From Candidatus Stoquefichus sp. (GTDB taxonomy: Bacteria > Bacillota_I > Bacilli_A > Erysipelotrichales > Coprobacillaceae), in assembly GCA_021768625.1 (NCBI GenBank), contig JAETUM010000021.1:1-46255 (forward strand): a DNA stretch of 46,255 bases, read 5' to 3'. The notes under the pieces were generated by a model. That model saw nothing but the letters and a program-made list of their open reading frames with translations. It made no database searches and was not told the origin of the DNA. Positions 1 through 8,767 of the stretch are shown here, piece after piece (position 1 is the stretch's first letter; every line of letters starts with the position of its first letter). The translations under genes were made by a program, and so were the position numbers.

Positions 1-79
1 CCACAAATTTTGCTTAATTGGAACGTGGATACCTACGACAATCATTATATTATCACATAATGATCAAAATGAAAAGAAA

Positions 80-165
80 AGACTGTTAACTATTTTATTT
101 GTCAACAGTCTGAAAGTAACATAAATGTTACATATTGTTACAAAATAATAATTATTTGATATAAT
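80..165 (+). promoter_or_regulatory. Promoter and possible operator of the RpiR-type gene
   Basis: A TATAAT -10 box lies at 160-165. The best -35 candidates (TTGTTA 135-140, GTTACA 137-142) are weak. Just upstream is a palindrome at 116-131, GTAACAT-AA-ATGTTAC, followed by further GTTACA copies, a possible site for a dimeric regulator. An inverted repeat (80-90 with 101-111, one mismatch) lies further upstream. It has a T-rich flank only on the minus strand, so it is not a good terminator for rightward transcription. The operator role is inferred. Confidence 0.4.
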
Positions 166-193
166 ATGAAGTATTATAGGAGGAATGGATCAT

Positions 194-937
194 ATGTTAT
201 TTTTAGATAAAACACCTGAATTATCTCATACAGAAATTGATATTTATAAATATGTTGTTAATCATCTTGAACAAATTCAATATATGAAGATTAGAGATTT
301 AGCTGATGCAACTTTTACAAGTACAGCAAGTATATTACGATTTTGTCATAAGTTTGAATGTGCAGGATATTCAGAATTTAAAGTAAGATTACAATTTTAT
401 ATCCAAAATAGACAAAAGGAATTAAAGAGTATTGATGAAACAATTCTTATTAATTTTTTACATAGAACAACGGAATCATTTTTTCAAAATAAAGTTCAAG
501 AAGCAGTACAATTAATGAAGGAAAAAGAGCTTTTTTTGTTTGTTGGACATGGCTCTTCAAATATTCTAGCTCAATATGGAGCACTTTATTTTTCATCCCT
601 TTGTGGAGGAGCACTATGTTTAGAAAATCCAGCAAATTATCCAATTAACTCTATATATCAAAATATTTCTAGTAAAATATGTGTTATTATTTTATCGGTG
701 TCTGGGGAATCAGAAGAAATTATTGAATATATGCAACATTTTAAAAAGAATAATAGCCATATTGTTTGTATTACAAATACATCTAAATCAACAATTGCAC
801 ATTTATCTGATATATGTATACCTTATTATATTACTGAGGAAACATTTGAAGGGGCAAACATTACATCACAAGTACCAGCCTTATATACAATTGAATATTT
901 AGCAAGACAGCTTCAAAAAGCAAAGTTATCAGATTAA
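194..937 (+). CDS. MurR/RpiR family transcriptional regulator (HTH + SIS domain)
   Basis: Protein of about 247 residues. The N-terminal 75 residues look like the RpiR winged helix (alternating helices, with TSTASILRFCHKFECAGYSE as the recognition region). Residues about 105-235 form a SIS sugar-phosphate-binding fold (FVGHGSSN, then LSVSGESEEIIEY). Such proteins usually sense a phosphosugar and control sugar or amino-sugar genes. An ATG at 185 sits only 1 base after AGGAGG (178-183), while the ATG at 194 is 10 bases away, so 194 is the preferred start. No sugar operon lies directly beside it; the next genes encode a lipoprotein cluster. Family assignment is firm; the ligand is unknown. Confidence 0.85.
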   Translation: MLFLDKTPELSHTEIDIYKYVVNHLEQIQYMKIRDLADATFTSTASILRFCHKFECAGYSEFKVRLQFYIQNRQKELKSIDETILINFLHRTTESFFQNKVQEAVQLMKEKELFLFVGHGSSNILAQYGALYFSSLCGGALCLENPANYPINSIYQNISSKICVIILSVSGESEEIIEYMQHFKKNNSHIVCITNTSKSTIAHLSDICIPYYITEETFEGANITSQVPALYTIEYLARQLQKAKLSD

Positions 938-1006
938 AATATTTGGATGAAAAATTAAGGATTTTTAATGAGTAGTATGTTATGATGGATATGTGAGGGA
1001 AAACAA

Positions 1007-1501
1007 ATGAAAAAGATGATAAAAACGGTGTGTGTTATTACGTTATTATTGGTATGTGGGTGTTCACAAAATTCTAAAAGCCATAACCAAGATATGTTAA
1101 GTGGTCATTGCTTAACGGCTTCTGATCAATCTTATTTACAGTTAAATAAAGATGGGCATTATGTTTGGTATCAAAATAAAAGTGTGACGAATGACAATTA
1201 TTATGAGGGAACATATGAAGTTTATGTTGGAATGGAAGCAATTGACCAATTAGATTCATTATCTGAATATGGTTTTACAAAACAGGAACAATTGGATTAT
1301 ATAGAACGAAATAAAGATAAGGGTATCAGTGTAGATGATTGGTATGTTATGATACAAACAAGGACAAAGAGAGTTGTACAGGCTCAAGAAACTTTAGAAA
1401 AAACACGTATTGTTTATGCGGGTGTTTATTATAAAGATAAGAAGGTTTATGATGCAGTTAATTGTAACAGTGCTAATTATAGTTATTTTTCAGTTGAATA
1501 A
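1007..1501 (+). CDS. Small predicted lipoprotein, function unknown
   Basis: The 164-residue product starts with a basic N-terminus and a hydrophobic stretch ending in LLVCGC, a plausible lipobox with Cys19 as the lipidated residue. It should therefore be anchored to the outer face of the membrane. The remaining roughly 140 residues are hydrophilic and Tyr-rich, with no motif I recognise. A GAGGGA ribosome binding site is at 995-1000. It is followed after 18 bases by an unknown small protein and then a C39-like protein, all in the same direction, so a three-gene unit is likely. Confidence 0.7.
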   Translation: MKKMIKTVCVITLLLVCGCSQNSKSHNQDMLSGHCLTASDQSYLQLNKDGHYVWYQNKSVTNDNYYEGTYEVYVGMEAIDQLDSLSEYGFTKQEQLDYIERNKDKGISVDDWYVMIQTRTKRVVQAQETLEKTRIVYAGVYYKDKKVYDAVNCNSANYSYFSVE

Positions 1502-1519
1502 AAAAAAGGAGGAATGAGA

Positions 1520-1918
1520 ATGACTATTGTAAATGTTATGCCTAAGTTTGATGGTGATTTTTTTTCAATGAAGTTTATAGATGAGGAGACAAATATTCAA
1601 GTTGATTTAGATTATCATAAAACAGAATTTGGAGAACATTATAGAATATTGGTAGAAATTTTACTGACAAGAATTCATGTTGTTGGTATGGCTATAGGAG
1701 AATTTTATATTGATATTTATAATGGATTTGATCATCAAAAACTTATTGATTTTGCAAAGAAAAGATTAGATATTGAAAACTTACCTGATGATGTTGTTTT
1801 TGATACAATTATGTCAGTTATTTTGCAAACATTATATATTGATAAAGTTGTTGATGATAAATTTTATGAAAATGTTGAAATTTGTTTAGATATGTTACAA
1901 TATATGGATACTCATTAG
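1520..1918 (+). CDS. Conserved-looking hypothetical protein, about 132 residues
   Basis: An acidic cytoplasmic-looking protein without signal peptide or membrane helix. The pattern (a beta-rich first half, then a helical half rich in Asp/Leu) suggests a small alpha/beta fold, but I do not recognise a family. The ATG at 1514 lies 1 base after AGGAGG (1507-1512); the ATG at 1520 has a 7-base spacer and is preferred. It sits between the lipoprotein gene and the C39-like gene and is probably co-transcribed with both. Confidence 0.65.
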   Translation: MTIVNVMPKFDGDFFSMKFIDEETNIQVDLDYHKTEFGEHYRILVEILLTRIHVVGMAIGEFYIDIYNGFDHQKLIDFAKKRLDIENLPDDVVFDTIMSVILQTLYIDKVVDDKFYENVEICLDMLQYMDTH

Positions 1919-1930
1919 GAGTTTTATTTA

Positions 1931-2536
1931 GTGGTTGAGTTAAAGATGCCTGTAATTTATCAAAATCAAATAATAATAGGCTATGGAGGCAATCAGGAAT
2001 GGTTTTTAGACTCATGGGCAAAGTTAGCAGGTTGTGCTAGTGTTTTAGCAAGCAATATGTATGCTTATTATCATCAAGGAACAACATATGAATTAACTGA
2101 CTTTTTAAATATAATGGAAAAGATGTTTCAAGAGATGACACCTGGTAAAATGGGATATCCATATCTATATAAGTTTGGGAGAACATTTTCAAGAATGATG
2201 AATAATGAAGGATATACATTGAAGCCTGTTTACCAAAAAATATCTCGAAACTACAATCAAGCTATTCAATTTGTATTAAAAAGTCTTCAGGAGGGAGATC
2301 CTGTAGGGATGCTTATTCTATACCATCGTGCTCCAGAATTAAAAGATGATAATTGGCATTGGATTTGTTTAAGTGGGTATATAGAAAAAGCTAATGGCTA
2401 TGATATTATTTTTTCTGATTGTGGAGAAAGAAGAGTTATTGATTCTCATATTCTCTTTGATATGCATTATAAGAATGTATTTAAAATGTTAAGAATGAAA
2501 AGAGACCCTAAAAAAGAGGGTCAATCATGTGAATGA
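1931..2536 (+). CDS. C39-like papain-fold protein (putative cysteine peptidase)
   Basis: About 201 residues with a GTG start, preceded by AGGAG at 1917-1921. Features of a C39-type peptidase fold are visible: AGCASVLASNMYAYY near residue 35 (candidate nucleophile Cys at the start of a helix), HWICLSGYIEK near 150 (candidate His), and a following SDCGE segment (candidate Asp). No signal peptide is seen, so it may act in the cytoplasm. It is the third gene after the lipoprotein and the unknown protein. Its 3' end overlaps the convergent pseudouridine synthase gene by 29 bases. The peptidase call rests on motif order only; it could be a non-catalytic relative. Confidence 0.6.
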   Translation: MVELKMPVIYQNQIIIGYGGNQEWFLDSWAKLAGCASVLASNMYAYYHQGTTYELTDFLNIMEKMFQEMTPGKMGYPYLYKFGRTFSRMMNNEGYTLKPVYQKISRNYNQAIQFVLKSLQEGDPVGMLILYHRAPELKDDNWHWICLSGYIEKANGYDIIFSDCGERRVIDSHILFDMHYKNVFKMLRMKRDPKKEGQSCE

Positions 2537-2541
2537 TTTTT
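2504..2541. terminator. Overlapping hairpins between convergent genes
   Basis: GACCCT (2504-2509) pairs with AGGGTC (2517-2522); read leftward it is followed by TCTTTTC, so it can end the rlu transcript. AATCAT (2523-2528) pairs with ATGATT (2533-2538) followed by a T run, a weak signal for rightward transcription. Both lie inside the overlapping 3' ends of the two genes. Confidence 0.45.
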
Positions 2542-3413
2542 AACATATCTTGTGGTGGATGGCACTTTAGTGTCATCTTTTCATTTGTGATAGGATGAAT
2601 AAATTCTAAATAATAAGCATGTAAAGCTTGTCTATCAATAAGCTTTGATTTTTGATGATAAAGTTGATCTCCTAACAAAGGATAACCAATACTTGCCATA
2701 TGAACACGGATTTGGTGTTTTCTTCCTGTATGAAGTATACATTGAATAAGTGATAAATTATTTTTTGAAGCAAGACATTGATATGTTGTTGATGCTTCTT
2801 TTCCAGTTGTAGCAACACGCATACGTTGTTGATGATGTCTATCTCTTGCAATGTCTTTATGAATAGTATGTTTTTGATAATCTGTCATATTACGATCAAC
2901 AATAGCAAGATAGTGACGTTGAATATCTTTAATTGATAATTGATAATCTAATAATGGTTGAATCAATGCACATTTACAATAAAGAATAAGACCACTTGTT
3001 TCATAATCTAAACGATGAATATACTTTACAGGAATATTATACCCCTGTTGTTGGTAGTATGCACTGACCCTATTGGATAAGGAATCTATTTTTGATTGGT
3101 GATCAGGATAAACATGTATAAAAGGTGGCTTATTGACGATAAGAATAAATTCATCTTCGTAGACAATATCAATATTTTTATAGCATGGAGGATACATTCC
3201 ATTATCCTCTTGAAATGCTTTGATAGTCAATTGATCTCCTTTAATTAAGATAGTAGATGATGAAACAAAGCGATTATTTACTGAATATTCTTTATTTTGT
3301 TTATAGAGATGAATTGTCTTTTTAGATAAATGGAATTGATGAAAGAAATCATCTATTGATATTGTTTTTTGAATATAGAATGTAATATATGGGTAGTGAA
3401 CTTTATACTTCAT
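2508..3413 (-). CDS. RluA-family 23S/tRNA pseudouridine synthase
   Basis: The 301-residue length is normal for RluD/RluC-type enzymes. An N-terminal S4-like part (about 1-85) precedes the catalytic domain. The signature HRLDYETSGLILYCK (about residues 132-146) carries the catalytic Asp, and HTGRKHQIRVHMASIGYPLLGD is the typical second motif. It isomerises uridines in RNA; the exact target (23S rRNA sites or other) cannot be told from sequence alone. The start codon overlaps the end of rlmA by 11 bases, so the two RNA-modification genes are translationally coupled. Confidence 0.9.
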   Translation of the reverse strand: MKYKVHYPYITFYIQKTISIDDFFHQFHLSKKTIHLYKQNKEYSVNNRFVSSSTILIKGDQLTIKAFQEDNGMYPPCYKNIDIVYEDEFILIVNKPPFIHVYPDHQSKIDSLSNRVSAYYQQQGYNIPVKYIHRLDYETSGLILYCKCALIQPLLDYQLSIKDIQRHYLAIVDRNMTDYQKHTIHKDIARDRHHQQRMRVATTGKEASTTYQCLASKNNLSLIQCILHTGRKHQIRVHMASIGYPLLGDQLYHQKSKLIDRQALHAYYLEFIHPITNEKMTLKCHPPQDMLKIIHMIDPLF

Positions 3414-4218
3414 TTGGTTTATAGATTGTTATACGTATATCAATAGTGACATCAAATTCATTTAATGTATCTAAAACAGGTCTTTTTTCCTTCTTGATAT
3501 GATAGTAATGAGGTGTCATCTTTAAAAGATTTAAAGTATCTTCCCTATTTTTTAAATGAATTGTTTTCTTAAAATCATAACTTTCTATCATATCAAAAGG
3601 CAATCGTATATATTGATCTGATTTTATCTTTACTTCATCATAAATTAATTCCTTAAATTCAATTAAATGCTTATTATTAGCAGTTACATGAATCATATAT
3701 CCATCTTTTTTTAAACATCTTTGAATTTCATCTGCATTAACAACAGTAAATAAAGCAGTAATGACATCTAAAGAATGATCTTGTATAGGAATATTTTTAG
3801 AATTACCTACAATCCAATAAATATCCTTTGTATACTTTGTTGCCATAATAATGCCATCTTTAGAAATATCTAAACCATAGACAGTTGCTTGACTTCCTAA
3901 CTCTTGTTTTAAACGATATGTATAATATCCTTCACCACATCCTAAATCTAAAATATGCATATCATCATGAAAGTGATTTTTAATATACTGATAAACTTCA
4001 TTTAAAATAACATCATAATAACCTTGATTAAGATATGCTTTACGGCATAATAAGCTTTCTTTATTATCACCAGGATTATTTGTCGCTTTATCCGGATTTA
4101 ATAAAAGATTAATATATTGATTTTTGGCAATATCATAACAGTGATTATTTTCACAACGATAGCTTTTTCCGTATTGAATAAGTGGTTGATGACATTTTGG
4201 ACAGGCTAATTTATGCAT
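3403..4218 (-). CDS. rlmA: 23S rRNA (guanine-N1)-methyltransferase, RlmA family
   Basis: Residues 5-30 form a zinc-finger of the RlmA/TlrB type (CPKCHQP ... CENNHCYD) followed by AKNQYINLLL. A Rossmann SAM-binding domain follows with the motif HILDLGCGEGYYTYRL. The family methylates G745/G748 in helix 35 of 23S rRNA. An upstream in-frame ATG at 4242 is inside the -10 box (TATAAT, 4241-4246, minus strand), so it cannot be the start. The ATG at 4218 has an AAAGGA site upstream and gives the normal RlmA N-terminus. It is the first gene of a two-gene operon with the pseudouridine synthase. Confidence 0.88.
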   Translation of the reverse strand: MHKLACPKCHQPLIQYGKSYRCENNHCYDIAKNQYINLLLNPDKATNNPGDNKESLLCRKAYLNQGYYDVILNEVYQYIKNHFHDDMHILDLGCGEGYYTYRLKQELGSQATVYGLDISKDGIIMATKYTKDIYWIVGNSKNIPIQDHSLDVITALFTVVNADEIQRCLKKDGYMIHVTANNKHLIEFKELIYDEVKIKSDQYIRLPFDMIESYDFKKTIHLKNREDTLNLLKMTPHYYHIKKEKRPVLDTLNEFDVTIDIRITIYKPNEV

Positions 4219-4240
4219 AGTTTCACATCCTTTGCATTTC

Positions 4241-4296
4241 ATTATAACATGTTTACATTTGTTTGAAAATATGGGTATAATAAGAAAATGAGGAGG
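4241..4296. promoter_or_regulatory. Divergent promoters between rlmA and the 4305 gene
   Basis: On the plus strand TTTACA (4252-4257) and TATAAT (4276-4281) are 18 bases apart, followed by AGGAGG at 4291-4296. On the minus strand TATAAT covers 4246-4241 with a TTTCAA-like -35. The two promoters overlap back to back. Confidence 0.6.
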
Positions 4297-4304
4297 TTAT
4301 AGTG

Positions 4305-4571
4305 ATGGGATTTTTTTCTAAAAAACAAAAGATTAATTATGATGCATTATTTAAAGAACAATATAAGTCCATTAATCAATTGACAATGCAAGCTCAAAAT
4401 GAATTAGATTATACGATTAAAGAGTCTTTATATGCTTTAATTATTGAAAAGTATAATGAATTAATAGGATTAATAGATAAGGGAGCTTCTTTTGATAAGG
4501 ATCATTTTTTATCTTTAAGAGATAATATATTAAATGAATATCAAAAGATTCAAGATATTAATAGGGAATAG
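4305..4571 (+). CDS. Small hypothetical protein, 88 residues
   Basis: A short, helical, charged protein beginning MGFFSKKQK. A GTG at 4302 directly precedes the ATG; the ATG at 4305 is 8 bases from AGGAGG and is preferred. There is no signal peptide. The sequence suggests one long helical hairpin (Tyr/Leu/Glu heptad-like spacing) but no family is recognised. It ends 1 base before the Sel1-repeat gene starts and is almost certainly in the same transcript. Confidence 0.6.
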   Translation: MGFFSKKQKINYDALFKEQYKSINQLTMQAQNELDYTIKESLYALIIEKYNELIGLIDKGASFDKDHFLSLRDNILNEYQKIQDINRE

Positions 4572-4572
4572 T

Positions 4573-5661
4573 ATGAATATAAAAATTATTCAAACATTAC
4601 TTGATGTTTTTCATTATTATGGGGAATCTATTCGTTTGGATTTAGAACGTTTTGAAAATGCTTTAAATGATGAAGCACCAGATTTAGTAGATGAACGTTA
4701 TTTAGTTGTTCAAGGACTACAATCTGGAATCTTTGAAATGATGATTTTTGATGATGATTATCGACGTATAAAATATATTGATTATTTAAAGTATGTTCAA
4801 AACATGAATGAAGAGGAAGCATTGTTGACAACAATTGTATTTGAAATATGTTTTCAACAATATGGATATGATTTTGAAATTGGAAATATAGATGAATTAT
4901 TACAAAGAGCTCATGAACAAGATAATTTGGAAGAGTTATATGTTATAGCAAGAGCCTACTTTAAAGGATTTGGAGTTAAACAGGATTATGAAAAGTCATT
5001 TCAATTATTTCAATACCTTTATGGGCAAGGTGATGATAGAGGGGCTTATTATTTAGGATATATGTATGAATATGGTTATGGCATAGAACAAGATATAGAA
5101 AAGGCAATGATGTATTATTCAAGTCATGAAGATGATCAGTGTTTTTTGAGAATGGGAACATTATATATGCTTGGTAAATATGTAGAACAAGATGATGAAA
5201 TGGCTTTGGAATATTTAATGAAAAGCCATGAACAAGATGCTTATTTATATTCTGGTATTCTTTTAGAGAAGCAGCATTTGTATTCAGATGCTTTTCAAGC
5301 TTACTTAAAAGGAGCACAGTTGTTTCAAAAGGATTGCTTGTATAAAGTCGCTATATATTTATATAAAGGAATAGGAACACAACTTAATCAAGAAGAAGCC
5401 TATCGCTATTTTCGATATGCTTATTATTGTTTGCATGGAGAAAGTGCTTATCAGTTGTCAATGATATTCTTTGATGGTGTTGTTGTAGAAAAAAATATAA
5501 AACAAGCATTAACTTTTTTAACTCAAGCTGCTAAACTATCTAATCAAGAAGCATGTTTTATGCTTGCTCGTTTTTATGGTGAGGGATTATATGTAGATAA
5601 GAACTTTGAATTATCTAGGCAGTATTACCAGAAGGCTAATGAATTAAGTGATATTATATAG
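4573..5661 (+). CDS. Sel1-like repeat (TPR-like) protein
   Basis: About 362 residues. After an N-terminal domain of about 110 residues there are repeated Sel1 units of about 36 residues, for example AYYLGYMYEYGYGIEQDIEKA, each with the A-x-x-x-L/I-G-x-x-Y-x-x-G pattern. Such proteins are helical scaffolds for protein-protein contacts; the partner is not known. An earlier in-frame ATG at 4534 lies inside the upstream gene; the ATG at 4573 follows AGGGA (4563-4567) immediately after the upstream stop and is preferred. No signal peptide is seen, so it is likely cytoplasmic. Confidence 0.8.
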   Translation: MNIKIIQTLLDVFHYYGESIRLDLERFENALNDEAPDLVDERYLVVQGLQSGIFEMMIFDDDYRRIKYIDYLKYVQNMNEEEALLTTIVFEICFQQYGYDFEIGNIDELLQRAHEQDNLEELYVIARAYFKGFGVKQDYEKSFQLFQYLYGQGDDRGAYYLGYMYEYGYGIEQDIEKAMMYYSSHEDDQCFLRMGTLYMLGKYVEQDDEMALEYLMKSHEQDAYLYSGILLEKQHLYSDAFQAYLKGAQLFQKDCLYKVAIYLYKGIGTQLNQEEAYRYFRYAYYCLHGESAYQLSMIFFDGVVVEKNIKQALTFLTQAAKLSNQEACFMLARFYGEGLYVDKNFELSRQYYQKANELSDII

Positions 5662-5700
5662 TGGTCAAAAAATGAATTTTGATGAAAAAGAAGGGATAAA

Positions 5701-6444
5701 ATGAAATTATATAAAAAAAGTGATGATACTTCTTATACTTTAGGTGTTTTTCCTACAATTGAATTATTAAAGACAAGACCAAAAGATGTTGTGAGAGTTA
5801 TTGTACATTCATCTATTGAGAAGAATAACGGGTATCCACTTATTCAAGAATTATGTCAACAATATCATATTCATATTGATATACATGATAAAACAATTGA
5901 TAAATTAAGTCCCAAAAATAATTGCTTTGCGATAGCTGTATTTAAAAAATATCGAAGTCAGATTATTGATGGAAATCATGTGGTTTTAGTGAATCCAATG
6001 GATATGGGAAATATGGGAACGATTATGCGAACAATGTTAGGTTTTAACTATACAAATTTAATTATTATTCGACCTGCTGTAGATATTTTTGATCCTAAAG
6101 TTGTACGTTCTTCAATGGGTGCAATTTTTCATTTAAATATACAGTATTATGATAGTTTTTCTACATATTATAAGCAATTTCAACATCATGAATTTTATCC
6201 ATTAATGCTAAAGGGAGCTAAGAATATTCATAAAGTTTCTACAAATCATATACACTCTTTAGTCTTTGGTAATGAAAGTTGTGGATTACCAGATGAGTAT
6301 TTAGAATATGGACAAAGTGTTTTTATTCCTCATACGTCTTATATAGACTCATTAAATTTATCGATGGCACTAGGATTAACATTGTTTCATTTTTCTAAAG
6401 GGATGTTTATAGATCAATCTGTTTTAAGAAATCAATTTGAATAG
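5701..6444 (+). CDS. SpoU/TrmH-family RNA 2'-O-methyltransferase
   Basis: The 247-residue protein has the three SPOUT motifs in order: NPMDMGNMGTIMRTMLGF (motif 1, with the conserved Asn and Arg), VFGNESCGLP (motif 2), and IPHTSYIDSLNLSMALGLTL (motif 3), which form the knotted SAM site. An N-terminal segment of about 90 residues probably corresponds to the substrate-binding part of TrmH-like enzymes. The RNA target (tRNA or rRNA) cannot be decided from sequence. An AGAAGGGA ribosome binding site precedes the ATG. Confidence 0.85.
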   Translation: MKLYKKSDDTSYTLGVFPTIELLKTRPKDVVRVIVHSSIEKNNGYPLIQELCQQYHIHIDIHDKTIDKLSPKNNCFAIAVFKKYRSQIIDGNHVVLVNPMDMGNMGTIMRTMLGFNYTNLIIIRPAVDIFDPKVVRSSMGAIFHLNIQYYDSFSTYYKQFQHHEFYPLMLKGAKNIHKVSTNHIHSLVFGNESCGLPDEYLEYGQSVFIPHTSYIDSLNLSMALGLTLFHFSKGMFIDQSVLRNQFE

Positions 6445-6451
6445 TAGAATG

Positions 6452-6480
6452 TTGACGACAGTGCTTATTATATATAAAAT
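6452..6480 (+). promoter_or_regulatory. Promoter of the MalY/PatB-like gene
   Basis: TTGACG (6452-6457) and TAAAAT (6475-6480) are 17 bases apart; TATAAA at 6473-6478 is an alternative -10. Transcription would start about 20 bases before the GAAGGGG ribosome binding site of the next gene. Confidence 0.5.
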
Positions 6481-6504
6481 AAAATAGGAAAGAAGGGGTA
6501 AGAA

Positions 6505-7674
6505 ATGTATAATTTTGATAAAGAGATAAATAGAAGAAATACAAATAGTATAAAATATGATAGAAATAATATTCAAAATTCTCGTATTATTCCAATGTGG
6601 GTTGCTGATATGGATTTTGAAACATTACCAGAAGTTAAGGAAGCATTAATAAAGAGAGCACAACATGGTATTTTTGGGTATGCTACACCAACCAATTCTT
6701 ATTATCAAGCTGTGATAAATTGGATGAAGGCAAGACATGACTTTGAGGTAGAAAAGGATTGGATTATTACAACATCTGGTATTGTAACAGCTTTAAAATT
6801 AGCTGTAAGAGCATTTACCCAAGTGGATGATAAGATCATGATTATGAAACCTGTTTATTATCCATTTGATGCATCTATCAAACTTAATCATAGAACTGTT
6901 GTTGAATGTCCTTTGGTTTTTGAAAACGATAGTTATACTTGTGATTTTGAACTTTTTGAGAAAACAATTATTGATAATGATATTAAAATGTTTATCTTAT
7001 GTAATCCACATAATCCAATTGGTAAAGTTTGGACAAAGGATGAATTATATCAAATAGGAACGATTTGTCAAAAACATCATGTTATTATTGTTAGTGATGA
7101 GATTCATATGGATTTTGTTTATAAAGTAAATAAACATATTCCATTTTATAATGTTGATGAGTCATTTAAAGATTTTTCAGTCATTTGTACTGCTCCATCT
7201 AAAACATTTAATTTAGCAGCTTTGCAAACTTCAAATATTATTATTGCTAATGAAGAACTAAGAAAACTTTTTAACGAAGAAAAAGATGCATCAGGGGTCA
7301 CTGATCCTAATATCTTTGGGTTAGAAGCATGTGAGGCAGCATATACATATGGAGCAAAGTGGGTTGATGAATTATTAGAGTACTTACAGGGAAATATAGA
7401 TTATATGAATGATTTTTTGAAGACAAGATTACCAGATTTAAAAATGGTTAATCCACAAGGTTTATATTTGATATGGGTAGATATGAGAGCTTTAGGAATG
7501 GATAAAGATGAGTTAGAGGACTTTATGTTGAATAAAGCAAATCTATGGTTGGATGAAGGATATATTTTTGGAACTGGTGGAGATGGATTCGAAAGATTTA
7601 ATATTGCCTGTCCACGTAGTACTTTAAAAAGAGCTTTAGAACAATTGGAAAAGGCTATTCGACAAAGAGGCTAA
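6505..7674 (+). CDS. patB: MalY/PatB-type PLP-dependent cystathionine beta-lyase / aminotransferase
   Basis: 389 residues, the usual length for PatB/MalY. Fold type I landmarks are present: MWVADMDFETLPEV near residue 30 (typical of this branch), NPHNPIGKVWT (Asn of the PLP ring), SDEIHMDF (Asp binding the pyridine nitrogen), and TAPSKTFNLAALQ (Schiff-base Lys), then the C-terminal phosphate/carboxylate Arg region GFERFNIACPRSTL. It likely cleaves C-S bonds of cystathionine or cysteine to give ammonia and pyruvate plus a thiol. It stands alone with its own promoter. The sulfur metabolism block 5 kb downstream makes a C-S lyase role sensible. Confidence 0.87.
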   Translation: MYNFDKEINRRNTNSIKYDRNNIQNSRIIPMWVADMDFETLPEVKEALIKRAQHGIFGYATPTNSYYQAVINWMKARHDFEVEKDWIITTSGIVTALKLAVRAFTQVDDKIMIMKPVYYPFDASIKLNHRTVVECPLVFENDSYTCDFELFEKTIIDNDIKMFILCNPHNPIGKVWTKDELYQIGTICQKHHVIIVSDEIHMDFVYKVNKHIPFYNVDESFKDFSVICTAPSKTFNLAALQTSNIIIANEELRKLFNEEKDASGVTDPNIFGLEACEAAYTYGAKWVDELLEYLQGNIDYMNDFLKTRLPDLKMVNPQGLYLIWVDMRALGMDKDELEDFMLNKANLWLDEGYIFGTGGDGFERFNIACPRSTLKRALEQLEKAIRQRG

Positions 7675-7786
7675 AGGAAAATCATTTATATCAGTCAAGT
7701 TATGAAAAAATAAGAATAATTATGGAAATTTCTTGTATTTCAGTGTATGATATAAATGTAATAAATTTGAAAAGGAGATTGTAATT

Positions 7787-8653
7787 ATGGGATTAGTTTC
7801 AGCTAAAGAAATGCTTGATAAAGCAAAAGCAGGTCACTATGCTGTTGGTCAATTTAATATCAACAACTTAGAATGGACTAAATCAATTTTATTAACTGCA
7901 GAAGAATTAAAAGCACCAGTTATTTTAGGAGTTTCTGAAGGAGCTGCAAAATATATGACTGGATTTAAAACAGTTTCTGCAATGGTAAGCGCAATGGTAG
8001 ATGCATTAAATATTACTGTACCAGTTGCTTTACATTTAGATCATGGTAGTTATGATGGAGCAAAAGCTGCATTAGAAGCTGGGTTCTCATCAATTATGTT
8101 TGATGGTTCTCATTATGGAATTGAAGAAAATATTGAAAAAACAACTGAAATCGTTGAATTATGCCATTCAAAAGGTGTATCAGTTGAAGCCGAAGTTGGT
8201 TCAATTGGTGGAGAAGAAGATGGTGTTGTAGGTGCTGGAGAAGTTGCAGATCCTAAAGAATGTAAGATGATTGCTGATTTAGGTGTTGATTTCTTAGCAG
8301 CAGGTATTGGAAATATCCATGGTAAATATCCAGAAAATTGGGCTGGATTAGATTTTGATGCATTAGATGCAATTCAAAAAGAGACAGGAACATTACCATT
8401 AGTATTACATGGTGGTACTGGAATTCCTGCTGACATGATTAAAAAAGCTATTACATTAGGAGTTTCTAAAATTAATGTTAATACTGAATGTCAATTATAT
8501 TTCCAAGAAGCTACACGTAAATATATTGAAGCTGGTAAAGATTTAGAAGGTAAAGGATTTGACCCTCGTAAATTATTAGCACCAGGTGCAGCTGCAATTC
8601 AAGATTGTGTTAAAGAAAAAATGGAATTATTTGGATGCATTGGTAAAGCTTAA
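7787..8653 (+). CDS. fba: Class II fructose-1,6-bisphosphate aldolase
   Basis: 288 residues. Typical zinc-aldolase motifs: VALHLDHGSYD (zinc-binding His and catalytic Asp), EAEVGSIGGEEDG, VLHGGTGIP, and SKINVNTECQ (phosphate-binding). It splits fructose-1,6-bisphosphate into glyceraldehyde-3-phosphate and dihydroxyacetone phosphate in glycolysis; related tagatose/ketose aldolases look alike, but the single-gene setting fits Fba. An AAAGGAG ribosome binding site precedes the ATG, and codon use is strongly biased, as in a highly expressed gene. Two strong hairpin terminators follow. Confidence 0.93.
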   Translation: MGLVSAKEMLDKAKAGHYAVGQFNINNLEWTKSILLTAEELKAPVILGVSEGAAKYMTGFKTVSAMVSAMVDALNITVPVALHLDHGSYDGAKAALEAGFSSIMFDGSHYGIEENIEKTTEIVELCHSKGVSVEAEVGSIGGEEDGVVGAGEVADPKECKMIADLGVDFLAAGIGNIHGKYPENWAGLDFDALDAIQKETGTLPLVLHGGTGIPADMIKKAITLGVSKINVNTECQLYFQEATRKYIEAGKDLEGKGFDPRKLLAPGAAAIQDCVKEKMELFGCIGKA

Positions 8654-8664
8654 TCATTAAAAAT

Positions 8665-8710
8665 AAAGCTATAACACTTGTTTAGTAAGTCGTTATAGCT
8701 TTTCTTTTTT
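8665..8710 (+). terminator. Rho-independent terminator of fba
   Basis: AAAGCTATAAC (8665-8675) pairs perfectly with GTTATAGCTTT (8692-8702), with an inner ACTT/AAGT extension, followed by TTTCTTTTTT. Confidence 0.9.
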
Positions 8711-8717
8711 GTATAGA

Positions 8718-8756
8718 AATGATATAAAGATGAAATGACTTTATATCATTTTTTTA
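8718..8756. terminator. Second hairpin, probably bidirectional
   Basis: A perfect 12-base stem (AATGATATAAAG 8718-8729 with 8739-8750) followed by a T run rightward. Leftward the flank is TTTCTATAC, so it may also serve the convergent TetR gene. Confidence 0.7.
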
Positions 8757-8767
8757 TAATATATTCT

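Noticed and set aside
80-111. Hairpin at the left edge as a rightward terminator
   Set aside because: The stem is good, but the T-rich flank is only on the leftward side, where no gene is present; its role is unclear.
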